IMG/VR virus record: IMGVR_UViG_3300032322_001460
Span: 1 to 64,000 of that record
Strand: one strand, 5' to 3'
Length of the DNA: 64,000 nt
Source: a virus
The translations under genes and the position numbers were made by a program. Shown here in pieces: positions 50,601-57,244 of the stretch (positions are counted from its first letter, which is position 1; every line of letters begins with the position of its first letter). Under the pieces are notes generated by a model, which did no database searches, was not told where the DNA came from, and saw only the letters and a list, made by a program, of their open reading frames with translations.

Positions 50601-53307
50601 AGATAGTATCAGAAATTAGTTCAATAAATTTATTTTTAAATTCTGAATAAGATTGCTCATTATATTCTATAGATTTAATAAGATTAAGTTTTTTGTCACA
50701 CAATAAAGATATAGCTAACGGTGTGATTCCAGAATGTTTAATAAATCTTTTAGTTTTATTTTGATAATCGTTTAAATCTCTTAGATTACTTGATCCGGGA
50801 TAATCTCCAACGATCCTATCATCTATTTCAATAGCTGTAGATAAATGATCTATTGCTTGACCTAATGTGAATTTTTCAAGATCTTGATTTAACGGATTTT
50901 TTTCTAATCCTACGGGAATTTCGTAGTACCCTTCTTCAGGTATTATATTACTGTACAATTTAAGGCTGACGACATCATTTTGATTTAATGTGTCTACAAA
51001 AGTAAATTCTCCTCGATTAGAAATACCCGATAGCACATCGACTTTATCGCTAGAAACTTTTTTACCGTTTACATAAAAAATAATTTTATAATTTTCAGTA
51101 TCTAATTCGTTCCATTGTACTGTATTAAATGTTACACTATTTGAACTTTCTTCAATAATTTTACTATCGATTATTGGCTGTAAAATTTCTTTATCTGTCT
51201 CGATCCAACAATTATGATATGTATCGGTTAGGTTATTTCGTAGAAATCCAGTATTAATATTTTTTATAAATCTTTCTCTCTGAATATAATAGGAAAAATT
51301 TTCAGTATCCCAATTGAAATTAAATTCTATGTCTCCTACATTATTGATGTTCAAATAAGAGATAGAAAACCCTAGCTCTGTATCTACTGGGCTGTTTCCT
51401 TCAGCGTAACTTAAAATTTTTGATCCAGTGAAGGATGAAGTTTCATACGCTGTTTGATCAGAAAAGCTTTCTTCGTTTTCATTAAAAATATCAAATAAAG
51501 GAGCCTGCTGAACGGAAATTTTATCTTGACAAGCGTTCCAACTAGTACCGTCGTAATAATACATCTTTCCTCTATTTTCAACTCCTCGACTTATTAATAT
51601 CGATTCGCCAACATTAGAGATTGTATCATCAGTTTCTCTTAATGTAATTTGTTTTCTTCGCTGACCGGTTACGGTATCAGGATGCTGAATAAATTCAGCT
51701 CTGTAAATTTTATTGTTAGCTAAAGAATCTTTATCAGCTACAACTAAAATTCTTGCACCTTCGAAAAGGTCTTCACCATCAATATTATAACCCTTGCTTC
51801 CTTCGATTTTTGAAAAAATATCGTCAGTAAATGTATCAATATAATCTACTGTTTGTTTAGCAACTTTACCATGATTGAATAACTGTAATCCAGCATTAAA
51901 CTCTATAATAGGTCTTTTTGCTCTGAGAGTCTCTACTGAATCAAAATCCGAGCCGTTAACTCTATGGGCGTATTCTAGAACTGATCTATGGAACCATCGA
52001 TTGTATCTGCTCCAAGGATTGAGATCGGGACTAGCTCGATTAATAGTAATATAATCTTTGTCTCCAGGATACTCACTAGCATCGTCAAAAGGATCAGTAT
52101 CAAATCCTGCATTATCAAAAAGAACCTCCGGAACTTTATTTGATAGTACAGGCACTATTAGATCTGTAAATTTCGTTAACGTAATAGCAGATCCTACTCC
52201 TTCGATCAACCAAATATCTTTTGAATATTCTTCGGGAAATACCTGACCTATAAATTCAACAGTCATCCCGTTTGAGAATTCAACACCATTGCTACTTTTA
52301 TAGGTTTTTTTACCTAATATTTCTTTAGTAACATTAATCTTTGTTGCAGTGTCAGCATCGGCTATAATAAATCTTCCGAATCTATTTGGGTGTACTGTGC
52401 TTTGATAAAACAATACATCAGGAGAGTTAAAAGGAACTTCGAATGTAACTGTTCCTATATCTATATTATTATTAGTAACGCCTTCGTTATAATCAAAGAC
52501 GCTTTGGTTAGACACATCTTCGATATATTCCCAATCTTGGGATTCAAATGTTATGGTACTGCCGTCCGCAGGCGATATAAAAGTTTTCGCCTTCCATAAC
52601 TTTCCGTCGTACACAGCCAGTTGGTTAGCATTGTAAGGAAGTATAGGATTATAAATTAAAGATCCAGTGTCATAACTAGTTCTTATTGAAAATCCCTCTC
52701 CTGGCAGAGAGACACTAAAATTATAGGTTTGCCCTCTATATAAAGTTATTGTAGGATTATTTGACAATCCGTCAGGAGTAAAAATCCAATTCTCACCAAG
52801 GCCTTGTTTTACCTTGTATGTGCTGATAATGTTCTGAGATTGACCAGAAATTTTTACGCTAGGAGGTCCGCTTGGTACCCAATAATATTCTCTATAGTTT
52901 ACAAATTTGTCCCAATCGATAGGAGGATTCCAAGAATAATGATCCGATTCTGTGATTAAATTATCAGTTTCTACAGTATTATTAAAAAATTTAATTTGAT
53001 TTTTTAGATCGATATAATCGTAGAATTTTTCGATAACAGAATTTTTTCTTACCACTACTCCGGGTTCTAACTGATATCTAGATCTTAAAGTTTGATCATT
53101 ATCTAAATATACATCTTTACCGGTATACGTCTTACCAAATCTTCTACCTACATAGCCTACTGTTTTTTGCAGTGTTCCTGGCTGGATAAGAGGATCTAAT
53201 ACGGCTCCTAAAAATTTAGCATTAGAGTCGGTTTGAAAAACAGTTGGCAGAAGGTCTATAGATCTTCTAATAGGTAATTGGCTATCTGGAAAAACATTTT
53301 TACTCAT
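38689..53307 (-). CDS. giant (4872-residue) virion structural protein
   Basis: One uninterrupted frame of 14.6 kb. The N-terminus (MSKNVFPDSQLPIRRSIDLL, PGTLQKTVGYVGRRFGKTYTG) resembles large virion proteins of marine T4-like phages. Residues about 2185-2970 contain six FG-GAP-type blades (FGSAVAATPDGQFLIVGSPN, LFGSSLAMNKDGSILVVGSP, KFGFSLDLDESGSTLVVSSP), as in integrin-like propellers. Between them are modules of the type Y..G.IV.YNGKLWKA...W, like carbohydrate-binding modules 5/12. Further on are 'GxGYTxxPxVxIxGxGxGA' motifs (43140-42960 and 42070-41880). No peptidase or lysin motif was seen. It is probably a long fibre or baseplate-attached appendage. Confidence 0.85.
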   Translation of the reverse strand: MSKNVFPDSQLPIRRSIDLLPTVFQTDSNAKFLGAVLDPLIQPGTLQKTVGYVGRRFGKTYTGKDVYLDNDQTLRSRYQLEPGVVVRKNSVIEKFYDYIDLKNQIKFFNNTVETDNLITESDHYSWNPPIDWDKFVNYREYYWVPSGPPSVKISGQSQNIISTYKVKQGLGENWIFTPDGLSNNPTITLYRGQTYNFSVSLPGEGFSIRTSYDTGSLIYNPILPYNANQLAVYDGKLWKAKTFISPADGSTITFESQDWEYIEDVSNQSVFDYNEGVTNNNIDIGTVTFEVPFNSPDVLFYQSTVHPNRFGRFIIADADTATKINVTKEILGKKTYKSSNGVEFSNGMTVEFIGQVFPEEYSKDIWLIEGVGSAITLTKFTDLIVPVLSNKVPEVLFDNAGFDTDPFDDASEYPGDKDYITINRASPDLNPWSRYNRWFHRSVLEYAHRVNGSDFDSVETLRAKRPIIEFNAGLQLFNHGKVAKQTVDYIDTFTDDIFSKIEGSKGYNIDGEDLFEGARILVVADKDSLANNKIYRAEFIQHPDTVTGQRRKQITLRETDDTISNVGESILISRGVENRGKMYYYDGTSWNACQDKISVQQAPLFDIFNENEESFSDQTAYETSSFTGSKILSYAEGNSPVDTELGFSISYLNINNVGDIEFNFNWDTENFSYYIQRERFIKNINTGFLRNNLTDTYHNCWIETDKEILQPIIDSKIIEESSNSVTFNTVQWNELDTENYKIIFYVNGKKVSSDKVDVLSGISNRGEFTFVDTLNQNDVVSLKLYSNIIPEEGYYEIPVGLEKNPLNQDLEKFTLGQAIDHLSTAIEIDDRIVGDYPGSSNLRDLNDYQNKTKRFIKHSGITPLAISLLCDKKLNLIKSIEYNEQSYSEFKNKFIELISDTIYNDDAAEFVDQIISEMGRTKTSASSFVDSDVIGSGAFTEIRYVVDDPGIKTYTLSTPFDLETASRKAVYIYINGQQKVVGKDYYFNKSFSFVTVNVDLQENDLIQIREYNSTSYNFVPPTPTSLGLYKKYLPRKFLDDTYVEPAYVIQGHDGSIVRAYNDYRDDVILEFELRIYNNIKVQYDSSLFDIDLTFSSYYGGGIFDKSQIDPLLTQDFLKWVSGTNIDYTNNNYFDSENSFTYTYSNMADKPGKVSLPGYWRGVYNWFYDSYRPHVRPWEMLGFTEQPDWWESQYGAAPYTNGNLLLWEDLENGVIRQGDRQGIYSRYKRPGLTKQIPVDNNGNLLSPLDSSLASNFALINNQGPFVLGDVGPVEYAWRTSSEFPFAVVKALCLLRPFEYINACLDFTRIKKNILDQYVHSNTDTFIKLEDIVVPKVGEDQTYGLISFLMDYARSLALTESSIQDMIDNIDVNLSTRLSGFVDKNQQKYLLDSKSPSSTSSSIFVPQENYEIIFNTSSPVFTLSYSGVLVEKSNRGWKINGYDNQFPYFNYYEAVNSNNDPLLSVGGVSEDVLRWEQEKFYGNGVCISYQNNFYRTIKSFRSGLNFSTENLKEIAGPSTVGSITAFYRRNFNRLRKKTLTYGTILPTIQAVVDFLFGYGEFLKANGFVFDAYDKENKVSQDWLTSAKEFMFWTKHNWEEGAILSLSPSAAKININIDLGVADNLFDSFYPYQILRADGKVLQPAFIDIKRDFQNIVISTNNTTDGIYFLKAYFVLKEHVSIFSDRTVFNDVIYDKPTGYRQERIKSRGFRTVDWDGDYTSPGFLFDNVSIESWQPFVDYRLGDIVAYKSFNWTSQFNQKGTQLFDESKWTKLDSTPQKQLVSNFDYRINLFEDYYNLDAEGLGTTQRELGRHSVGYQSRTYLQNIAEDEITQFQLYQGFIKEKGTSNAITKIFDKLSKTDDDSIVLNEEWAIRTGRFGGINELLETEIQINKINFEVNPQTILVVDEQLTDVKTDQKYRINSNNITKAAEGFFTTNINPTKYYEPSSRLSGYVRPDQVDFVVKNKNEILDLDINLVKENNYIWITYDDQSWNVLRFENQPLLIIESVVELLDLEVEIRFNRVHDIQENDIVGLRNIIDLEGFFFVKSKTARSIIVEKREDSDQPAIDDSAIQTINLLISSRINSYNTLDLSEVAALKKDTKLWIDNDQNDRWEVIQKQKSYSYKNLIEYGIQEPVGSGTAVLYINSLKQIISSMPATGYLYSYVETSRGLELYQIIPSPSEFRSQLSRVFGSAVAATPDGQFLIVGSPNASYIKSKFMGEFDPRQDYFASEIVIYNGKLWKAITDVPGNLSAPTLEQIRNGDVPVDSSYINIYSVDWEPVTIVEANSTGRLPGYNNQGMVTIYKFESNRWIEFISIVSPRPAADELFGNAISVGQSGDKYYLSISAPGSLESRGRVYLYVYDNETVQEVDSASVVTAGSGYSVYEIADVEIVEPGSNYNVDSSGVILSVSYLGQTATFSATVDTETLVPGDVDLLFPIKTVTPLDRGLWNILPDGPLIATADPTFSSDGSTLSSGCILRLTFREIDVGASVLTVNYEGQSATFAATISAGEVISVEPINRGKFTTIRTSPASTTVEPSYGTGATLSIVYRERVTKGWRHLEDINYRGVFNPNGGYNPYTGAFETASNVKFYPAGSIVWWDNKLWKALVDTDLSDDGSSLDLGLNDWIELDAISTQCSLPTNVALGDDGSTLAEGLLDKNQIAELIKAGDLFGSSLAMNKDGSILVVGSPNSDGQFFVNYRGVWSQFQEYTESDVVQYDGNYYRLMDTSEPGPVDSSIVSKGDVPVPGITESTLSNLTPWLHIENLSTVSSGKIHIYKRDQNEVYNLIQVITSENIENYNNTDSGLDIGIYSGDKFGFSLDLDESGSTLVVSSPDADSNLQNQGSVYVFSTTDLDSPIYNLDQKITSYESYNNEQFGFSVSVDYNAEKIVVGAKNAPYKIPVRFDISVGTTFDGNATSFSEPQGYTGQTYVFEKKSNIYLLAEKLEADLQNAESFGYSIDTFGSVIVVGSPNYRAPLETTGQILSSHPIGITRIFRKDPNVNSWNTLAQQTQKVDIDLLTSIEVYDEVTNTKLADVDIIDHAKLKILGIAEQELSFKTVYDPAVYTNGTDEQVVDETTAWFEKNVGKLWWDLSAVKWIDYEQGDDVFRSGNWNALAYGSSIDIYEWVESPILPSDWSVLADTNEGLAEGISGQPLHNDNTVYSVKEIYNVNTGQLTGTRYYFWVKNKSLLPSDVIGRRLPSSDVASLIINPSLSGLPIVALMDSDKFLAYNFNSLLKNDSAYLNIQYRKTKKSNNLSHSEYMLLSENLIGSIPNQDIEAKWIDSLVGFDQAGNSVPDPKIPAKQRYGLSFRPRQGMFKDNNKILSIIIDRINEHLLLRPFADTLNYRNLNLVDLKPEQSSNVFDEEVENFIDLQNVNTVRIKQAILNVNIVDSEVDTIDIADPGFGYKVVPPIEIEGDGSGAKAVLTIDNQGRINSVTVLSKGKKYTSAIAKVRSYAVLVNSDETANNFWSVYSYDNIRKDFFRSESQGYDTTKYWSKIDWYEKGYSKTSRIGKEITALYEESSLSIQEGDLLKIKEFGTGGWALIVKVKEGEGDILTNYKLVGRQNGTIELSTKLYSKESQVLGFDATSSYDTSEYDLLPSLELRNILNAVKQDIFIEDLRNEWNNLFFISLRYAFSEQEYIDWAFKTSFLNATHNVGSLEQKVNYKNDSLDSFRNYVEEVKPYRTTIRQYTSRYTNVDIDNSVLTDFDLPPSYSTASGKILPINSSYDLTDQYPWKHWKDNLGFEIKEIVISSKGEGYTTVPKVLIEGDGEGAEAIAFISNKQVRSIKLISGGKGYTKAPTISLVGGNGFNNNIAKAVAILGESPIRTFDVRLKFDRISRNGVLSEFNFSQTFVATTSSSIFDLKYAPNKNKSKISITRNGQIVFNNEYEIVYYTSTTDTYSLTKAKIKFLIQLEQGDLIDVVYEKSNEIYDSVNRINAYYNPAEGMKGKVVSQLMTGIDYGGVQIQGTTFDVSGGWDALPWFTDGWDSVESNNDYHFIVPSSNDGSTITVLLPTAPAEGQRVSIYLKRAGSKELRSIETLDINGNPVVVYDEAVAEPTPIRIDDPYYGMYDGSTVMPNGRTTAPENALMPTFIGDGENRTVVFDEYGIQTFSGDTLIFRNFESDGTVSIKDPNLLDTEISGGSFAGTWTDNLTGSNVVAGSYSTAQGTLAQDISIDGGKLIDPDQVPAPEENVPGQVLESLSIKVFNSTFTGASPINLRLYFADGTQKNFDIGLHILEGESLAVYVDKVKQDFIETSSIIYNINYSTNQIEFNDAPVAGSLIEIISIGVGGVSILDYTEFTADGETSHFLTKANYSDTQSVLVTVDGIEVDIGFVESSTVTETSGKTLVEFGSRPELSQVVKIVVLGSSLDTDSTQQSVIRSNQQTFTYDGSIRRFDLDKFVNLTRNSSRSAMLVEVNSVLLQGVDTVVQVYNGTNNTLTVGVDPIEISGTITSNNIKVFINNVEQSFLVAWTYNGTTSVVTVSTSYLQIGDIIKVETDVRCEYSIVNNDIVISDSVSLNSGDSITVTWFSEYPTFDIISDEYTGGKSIYRLSAPPINSSYVWVYKNGVRLTGNKDYSVSLPRAVLYLNDETTVSDKIKIFQFGNRIYKKSSAYQIFKDMLNVYYYKRYSIDRNVKLAQDLNYYDQSIKVTDASNLSIPIASRNIPGIIEINGEKIEYLSLSGNTLSQLRRGSFGTAIATVHEQGSHVINLGSSENIPYVESQDKDNFISDGSTLLIGPLPYVPSKSTRNSWFRDTGISGIPKEYGPCDQVEVFVGGTRLRKDPITIYKEELGPSSPLADETIQAEFSVDGDSNYVRLSEPVKVGTRITIIRRTGKSWYDRGQTTATTGQSLLENNTSIAIFLSQKTTELPE

Positions 53308-53318
53308 TAAATTCTACC

Positions 53319-56300
53319 TTAATTCGTATTGTTAACAATCGTAGTAGGCGATGCTCTTAATTCTATAGCATTAATACTAGAGACTATTTCTATATCGTCA
53401 ACTGTGGCTCCACTAACAAAAATTTCATCTGATCTACTTTGTATTTCAAACAAACTTCCAAATACCTGAGTAGATTGCTTAGGTAATATAACCAAATTGC
53501 TAATGTCCGGCGATACTGTATTTGTTATATAAGTTATTAATTCGCCTAAATAAAATCTATCACCGAAATCCCAATTATTAACATCAAAAAATTCATTAAT
53601 AGCAGTTATTATCCTAACTTTTAAATCATTATCATTGACAGATCTTACACTATTCTTAACTACTTTGAACACTGCTTGAAATTTTGTGTCTGCTGTTGAA
53701 CCAAACAATACCTTATAATTCACAGGATGATATATAATCTCATCGCTGATCGATTTTATAGCATTTAAATTAGAACCAAAACTAATTCTAAGACTTTCGC
53801 TCGATGGAGGTTCGGGTTTGGCAACTGCTCCTGCTAGATAATTTCTAAAACTAGTGTCGTATGCTCTAGTTAAAAGATATACATCTATAATATTACTAAC
53901 ACTAGGATCTATTCTTCTATCAACATTAGCATTGTGAATGTATTGAAATTTAAGATGATCTCTCCCCACTGCTCCTATATAAGAAGGTTCTAACTGAAAT
54001 GTTCTATTATTATTGCTAGTTCTAACAACACGTTTTATAACGTTTTCAGTGCTAGCAGAAAAATAAATTAATTGTTCTAAATCGTAGTTGTCTGGATTTT
54101 CGTTTGCTTCGTTATTTCTTACTAATATGCTTTCTACAGTAGTGTCAATAAATTCAAATATTTGATTTCCAGCTTCGTCGATCACTTCTTTGAAAAATAA
54201 GAAACTATTAGAATCTTCGCCTACAATAGATTCAAAAGAATCCGGGTCATCGATTATTCCGTCATCGTCATTATCAGAAAATTTAATTTTAATTTGATCA
54301 GGAGCTTGATATCCGTCTTCATAACGTATTGTATCAGACACTTCAAAATCTATATCTCTTTTTAATTCAGTAATTCTAGAACTGTCTGTATTAATATTTA
54401 AAACCACTATTTTATCTTTAATAGATCTTCCAGTATTAGAATCAAAAGTTTTCTGATTTGTATCTAAATAAAATCTGTTTTGGCTCCTAGACCCAAATAT
54501 ATAATCTAAACCTCTAATAGTTACAATATATGTACTGCCTTCTTTTATAAACGATATTAACCACGACGAATCTAATGAGCTACTTGTAGTATCTCCTGCC
54601 TTGCCAAGAGAAAAATCAGATAAAGTATTAAGGTTGGCTGCAGAAATAATTTTCCACGACGACTCAATTTGATCATATCTCAAGCCAAAATTTAATCCAT
54701 TGGTCATTAAATTTACTATTTCATTTTCTAATGGCACTGAAAGATTCGTAACAAATTTAGGGACTATGCGGGAGGCAATGGCTCTGGACGGGATAATGTC
54801 GTTAAACTCTATAGGACCTCTACCGTTAGGCAAAGCTCCTCTATCTGCATTTGTACCGTCGCCGACAGCTTTGATTATTTTAGTCCATATATAATTTCTA
54901 TAATCTGTATCCTGAGATGTTTCGTCAACAAGAATTAGCTTATTTTCGTAAAAAACATATTTCTTGCCAACAACCGTCGACTGCGGCACAACAAATTTAA
55001 TTAAACTATCTACTTTAGCATATTTTAAAGTATTGCTGGTATATGTACCTATTTTAAATTTAGTTTCGTCGTCTTTGTTTCTAAAATAACCTGTGCTGTT
55101 GTTAACATCGTTAGTTAATTGCACCCATTCTGTTAATGTGTCAGAAAATGTTATTTTTGTGAATTTAGAAAAATAAAAATTGTAGACATCTGTATCATTG
55201 AACACCGGTTCAATCTCATTTCTTATAAAATTTACTATTTCTAATCTATTAGAAAATTTAAAACTTATTGTTCTTTCAATGTCTTGTTTATAAATGTATC
55301 CGTCACTGGCGAATACATTTACAGAACTGTATTTGCCGCTGGCATCAATAATATCAAAATTTCTAGAAATGCCGCTGGACGTTCTATTCACTGCTTTAAC
55401 TTTTACAATATCCTGAGATGCACTTAACGGTGCTAGATTATAATCTTCACCTGTTATCATTCTGTTCTGTGTGTAATACAACGCAGGAGCATTATTTCTT
55501 ATAGTGTCAATGTCTTCAGACGAAGAAGCAGAACTCACTGTGGATTTTAAACTCATCGAAACAGTTAAAGTATGTTCAACCCCTTGTTTGTTTCTATAAG
55601 GAATAGAAACATTTATTCCTCTCATTTCTGGCGGTGTTATTGCATAGGTTAGTCCGTTGCTGATTCTATAAAAAATTCTAAATGTACCTTTAGGTAAATT
55701 TCCGTAAACTCCGTCGCCAAAAATTAAATCTATTTGATCATTGTTTTTTGTTATTACAGAAAATATATTTCTTACATCATTTACTGTACTGTTATAAGCG
55801 ATGTTACTTCCTAACAATGCAGAGACTTTGGTCCACTGTTCCAGCGGGGACCCGTCGCTGTTCAACTTGAATAACCAAATATCGTCGTTGTTTACATTTT
55901 CGCTGTCTACACTGATCTTCTCATTAGTAGTTGGTGCCGTAATAGCGAAATCAGCTAGTTCTAAACTACCTTGTTTAAACAATGCAAAAAATCCTGTATT
56001 AGGGCTAGCAGCACCTCTACTGTCGTTTCTGTATATAAAACCAAACTGATTTCCAGGAACAGGTGCTTCTTCGTATATCGATTCGCTATTTGCAAATGAT
56101 GTACTTAAGATTTCAAATGCCATAGTGCGACCAGCTACAGTCTTAGAAAATGTGAAAATAGGTACATCGCCTGATGTGGTTCTAAATCTATACTGCTCAG
56201 TCGGAATATTTTGTATAGTTGCTTGACCCTGGCTTCGACCAAATTCTGTGTTGTCGCTCATAGCAGAATTTAGAACTAAGATGAATTGCTCTAACCAATT

Positions 56301-56750
56301 AATATTCGTAGGGTCATTCCATATAATAGTTTGAGATTGCAGATTTCTTCCGTTGCTGTCTAATAAATCTTCTGTTGTACTAACTGTATCAAATTTTAAT
56401 AATCCCTGGGCCGGTATATTTCTTTTAGCATTATAACTTAGCATCCTAGCTAAACGCAGGACGCTTTCTTTTTTTTCTGCTAATTCTAAAAAGTTTTCTC
56501 TGCTGGCTAAATCTATCCGGAAAGCTAGACTTTGACCTATAAATGCTATAGCATCAATCAGAGCAAGATATTCAGAACTCTCGATGTAGTCGTTGAAATC
56601 TTCAGGATAATTTTCCCTTAGATAGGTAATCATTACCCTTCTTAAATTCTCAAAATCGTAACTAGTAAAATCAGCATTTTGAAAAGTCTGATAGATAGTT
56701 TTCCAATCTTGATTTAAAATTAAATTCGTTTGTCTTAACGTAGCTGACAT
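53319..56750 (-). CDS. 6: baseplate wedge protein gp6
   Basis: A 1143-residue gp6 homologue, which in T4 forms the ring of baseplate wedges. The N-terminus (TNLILNQDWKTIYQTFQNAD, FTSYDFENLRRVMITYLREN, SSEYLALIDAIAFIGQSLAF, RENFLELAEKKESVLRLARM) is the conserved core, and the Baseplate_J-type part is around ITKNNDQIDLIFGDGVYGNL and YYTQNRMITGEDYNLAPL. T4 gp6 has 660 residues; this copy is nearly twice as long, with the extra material in the middle and C-terminus. It lies between gp25 and the giant structural gene, with its own late-type box. Confidence 0.9.
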   Translation of the reverse strand: MSATLRQTNLILNQDWKTIYQTFQNADFTSYDFENLRRVMITYLRENYPEDFNDYIESSEYLALIDAIAFIGQSLAFRIDLASRENFLELAEKKESVLRLARMLSYNAKRNIPAQGLLKFDTVSTTEDLLDSNGRNLQSQTIIWNDPTNINWLEQFILVLNSAMSDNTEFGRSQGQATIQNIPTEQYRFRTTSGDVPIFTFSKTVAGRTMAFEILSTSFANSESIYEEAPVPGNQFGFIYRNDSRGAASPNTGFFALFKQGSLELADFAITAPTTNEKISVDSENVNNDDIWLFKLNSDGSPLEQWTKVSALLGSNIAYNSTVNDVRNIFSVITKNNDQIDLIFGDGVYGNLPKGTFRIFYRISNGLTYAITPPEMRGINVSIPYRNKQGVEHTLTVSMSLKSTVSSASSSEDIDTIRNNAPALYYTQNRMITGEDYNLAPLSASQDIVKVKAVNRTSSGISRNFDIIDASGKYSSVNVFASDGYIYKQDIERTISFKFSNRLEIVNFIRNEIEPVFNDTDVYNFYFSKFTKITFSDTLTEWVQLTNDVNNSTGYFRNKDDETKFKIGTYTSNTLKYAKVDSLIKFVVPQSTVVGKKYVFYENKLILVDETSQDTDYRNYIWTKIIKAVGDGTNADRGALPNGRGPIEFNDIIPSRAIASRIVPKFVTNLSVPLENEIVNLMTNGLNFGLRYDQIESSWKIISAANLNTLSDFSLGKAGDTTSSSLDSSWLISFIKEGSTYIVTIRGLDYIFGSRSQNRFYLDTNQKTFDSNTGRSIKDKIVVLNINTDSSRITELKRDIDFEVSDTIRYEDGYQAPDQIKIKFSDNDDDGIIDDPDSFESIVGEDSNSFLFFKEVIDEAGNQIFEFIDTTVESILVRNNEANENPDNYDLEQLIYFSASTENVIKRVVRTSNNNRTFQLEPSYIGAVGRDHLKFQYIHNANVDRRIDPSVSNIIDVYLLTRAYDTSFRNYLAGAVAKPEPPSSESLRISFGSNLNAIKSISDEIIYHPVNYKVLFGSTADTKFQAVFKVVKNSVRSVNDNDLKVRIITAINEFFDVNNWDFGDRFYLGELITYITNTVSPDISNLVILPKQSTQVFGSLFEIQSRSDEIFVSGATVDDIEIVSSINAIELRASPTTIVNNTN

Positions 56751-56770
56751 CTTAAAGTCCCATATATCAG

Positions 56771-56778
56771 TATTTACC
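56771..56778 (-). promoter_or_regulatory. late promoter-like box upstream of gp6
   Basis: Minus-strand GGTAAATA, 6 of 8 positions of TATAAATA, followed by CTGATAT as in the box at 31696 (CTGAATAT). It directly follows a terminator, which suggests a new transcript begins here for gp6 and the giant gene. Confidence 0.45.
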
Positions 56779-56779
56779 C

Positions 56780-56802
56780 AAAAAAGTTAACTGGTCAGTT
56801 AA
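56780..56802 (-). terminator. intrinsic terminator after gp25
   Basis: On the minus strand TTAACTG (56802-56796), AC, CAGTTAA (56793-56787), C, TTTTTT (56785-56780): a 7-bp inverted repeat with a six-T tract. The gp25 stop codon (TGA, 56797-56795) sits in the stem. The small loop weakens it slightly. Confidence 0.65.
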
Positions 56803-57232
56803 TGATAGAGTTATTTTTGTCGAACTCAAAAGTCATTCTTTCATTAATATTAAAAGGAATATAAACAATATCTGCCTCTATTCTTATTCCTTGATCTGTG
56901 GCGTCTACTAGAATAGAATTAATCGCTATTCTCGGATCGTAATTTATAATAGTTTCAACATCTTCTGAAATTAATCTCTTAACTTCATCTGTAAAATTTT
57001 CAAATAGCATATCCCAGATTATAGTACCAAACTCTGGATTTTCTAGCTTTTCGCCTTTTCTTATATAGAAATGATTGATGATATCTTGTTTTACTAAATC
57101 TATATCGTAGAGCTTAAATCCTCTTTTTGATTCGAGAGAACTGAATCCTTTGTAGGTAAAAGAACCGGTGTCTTGATCTCCTACGCTGGCTTTGTTTTTA
57201 GCTACTACCTGGGTGTTATATAATTTTGCCAT
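56795..57232 (-). CDS. 25: baseplate wedge protein gp25
   Basis: A 145-residue gp25 homologue, the lysozyme-like-fold wedge component found in all contractile tails. Visible are DLVKQDIINHFYIRKGEKLE, NPEFGTIIWDMLFENFTDEV (the conserved PxFG...W..F core), and YDPRIAINSILVDATDQGIR. The length is near the T4 protein (132). GAGAGAC precedes the start. It lies 12 bases downstream of the gp5 gene's... stop-side neighbour order being gp5, gp25, gp6 in transcription. Confidence 0.93.
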   Translation of the reverse strand: MAKLYNTQVVAKNKASVGDQDTGSFTYKGFSSLESKRGFKLYDIDLVKQDIINHFYIRKGEKLENPEFGTIIWDMLFENFTDEVKRLISEDVETIINYDPRIAINSILVDATDQGIRIEADIVYIPFNINERMTFEFDKNNSIIN

Positions 57233-57244
57233 TTTGTCTCTCGC

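Noticed and set aside
38700-53300. Several 60-75-codon open frames on the strand opposite the giant gene
   Set aside because: They have no ribosome sites and no recognisable protein features. The giant gene explains the region.
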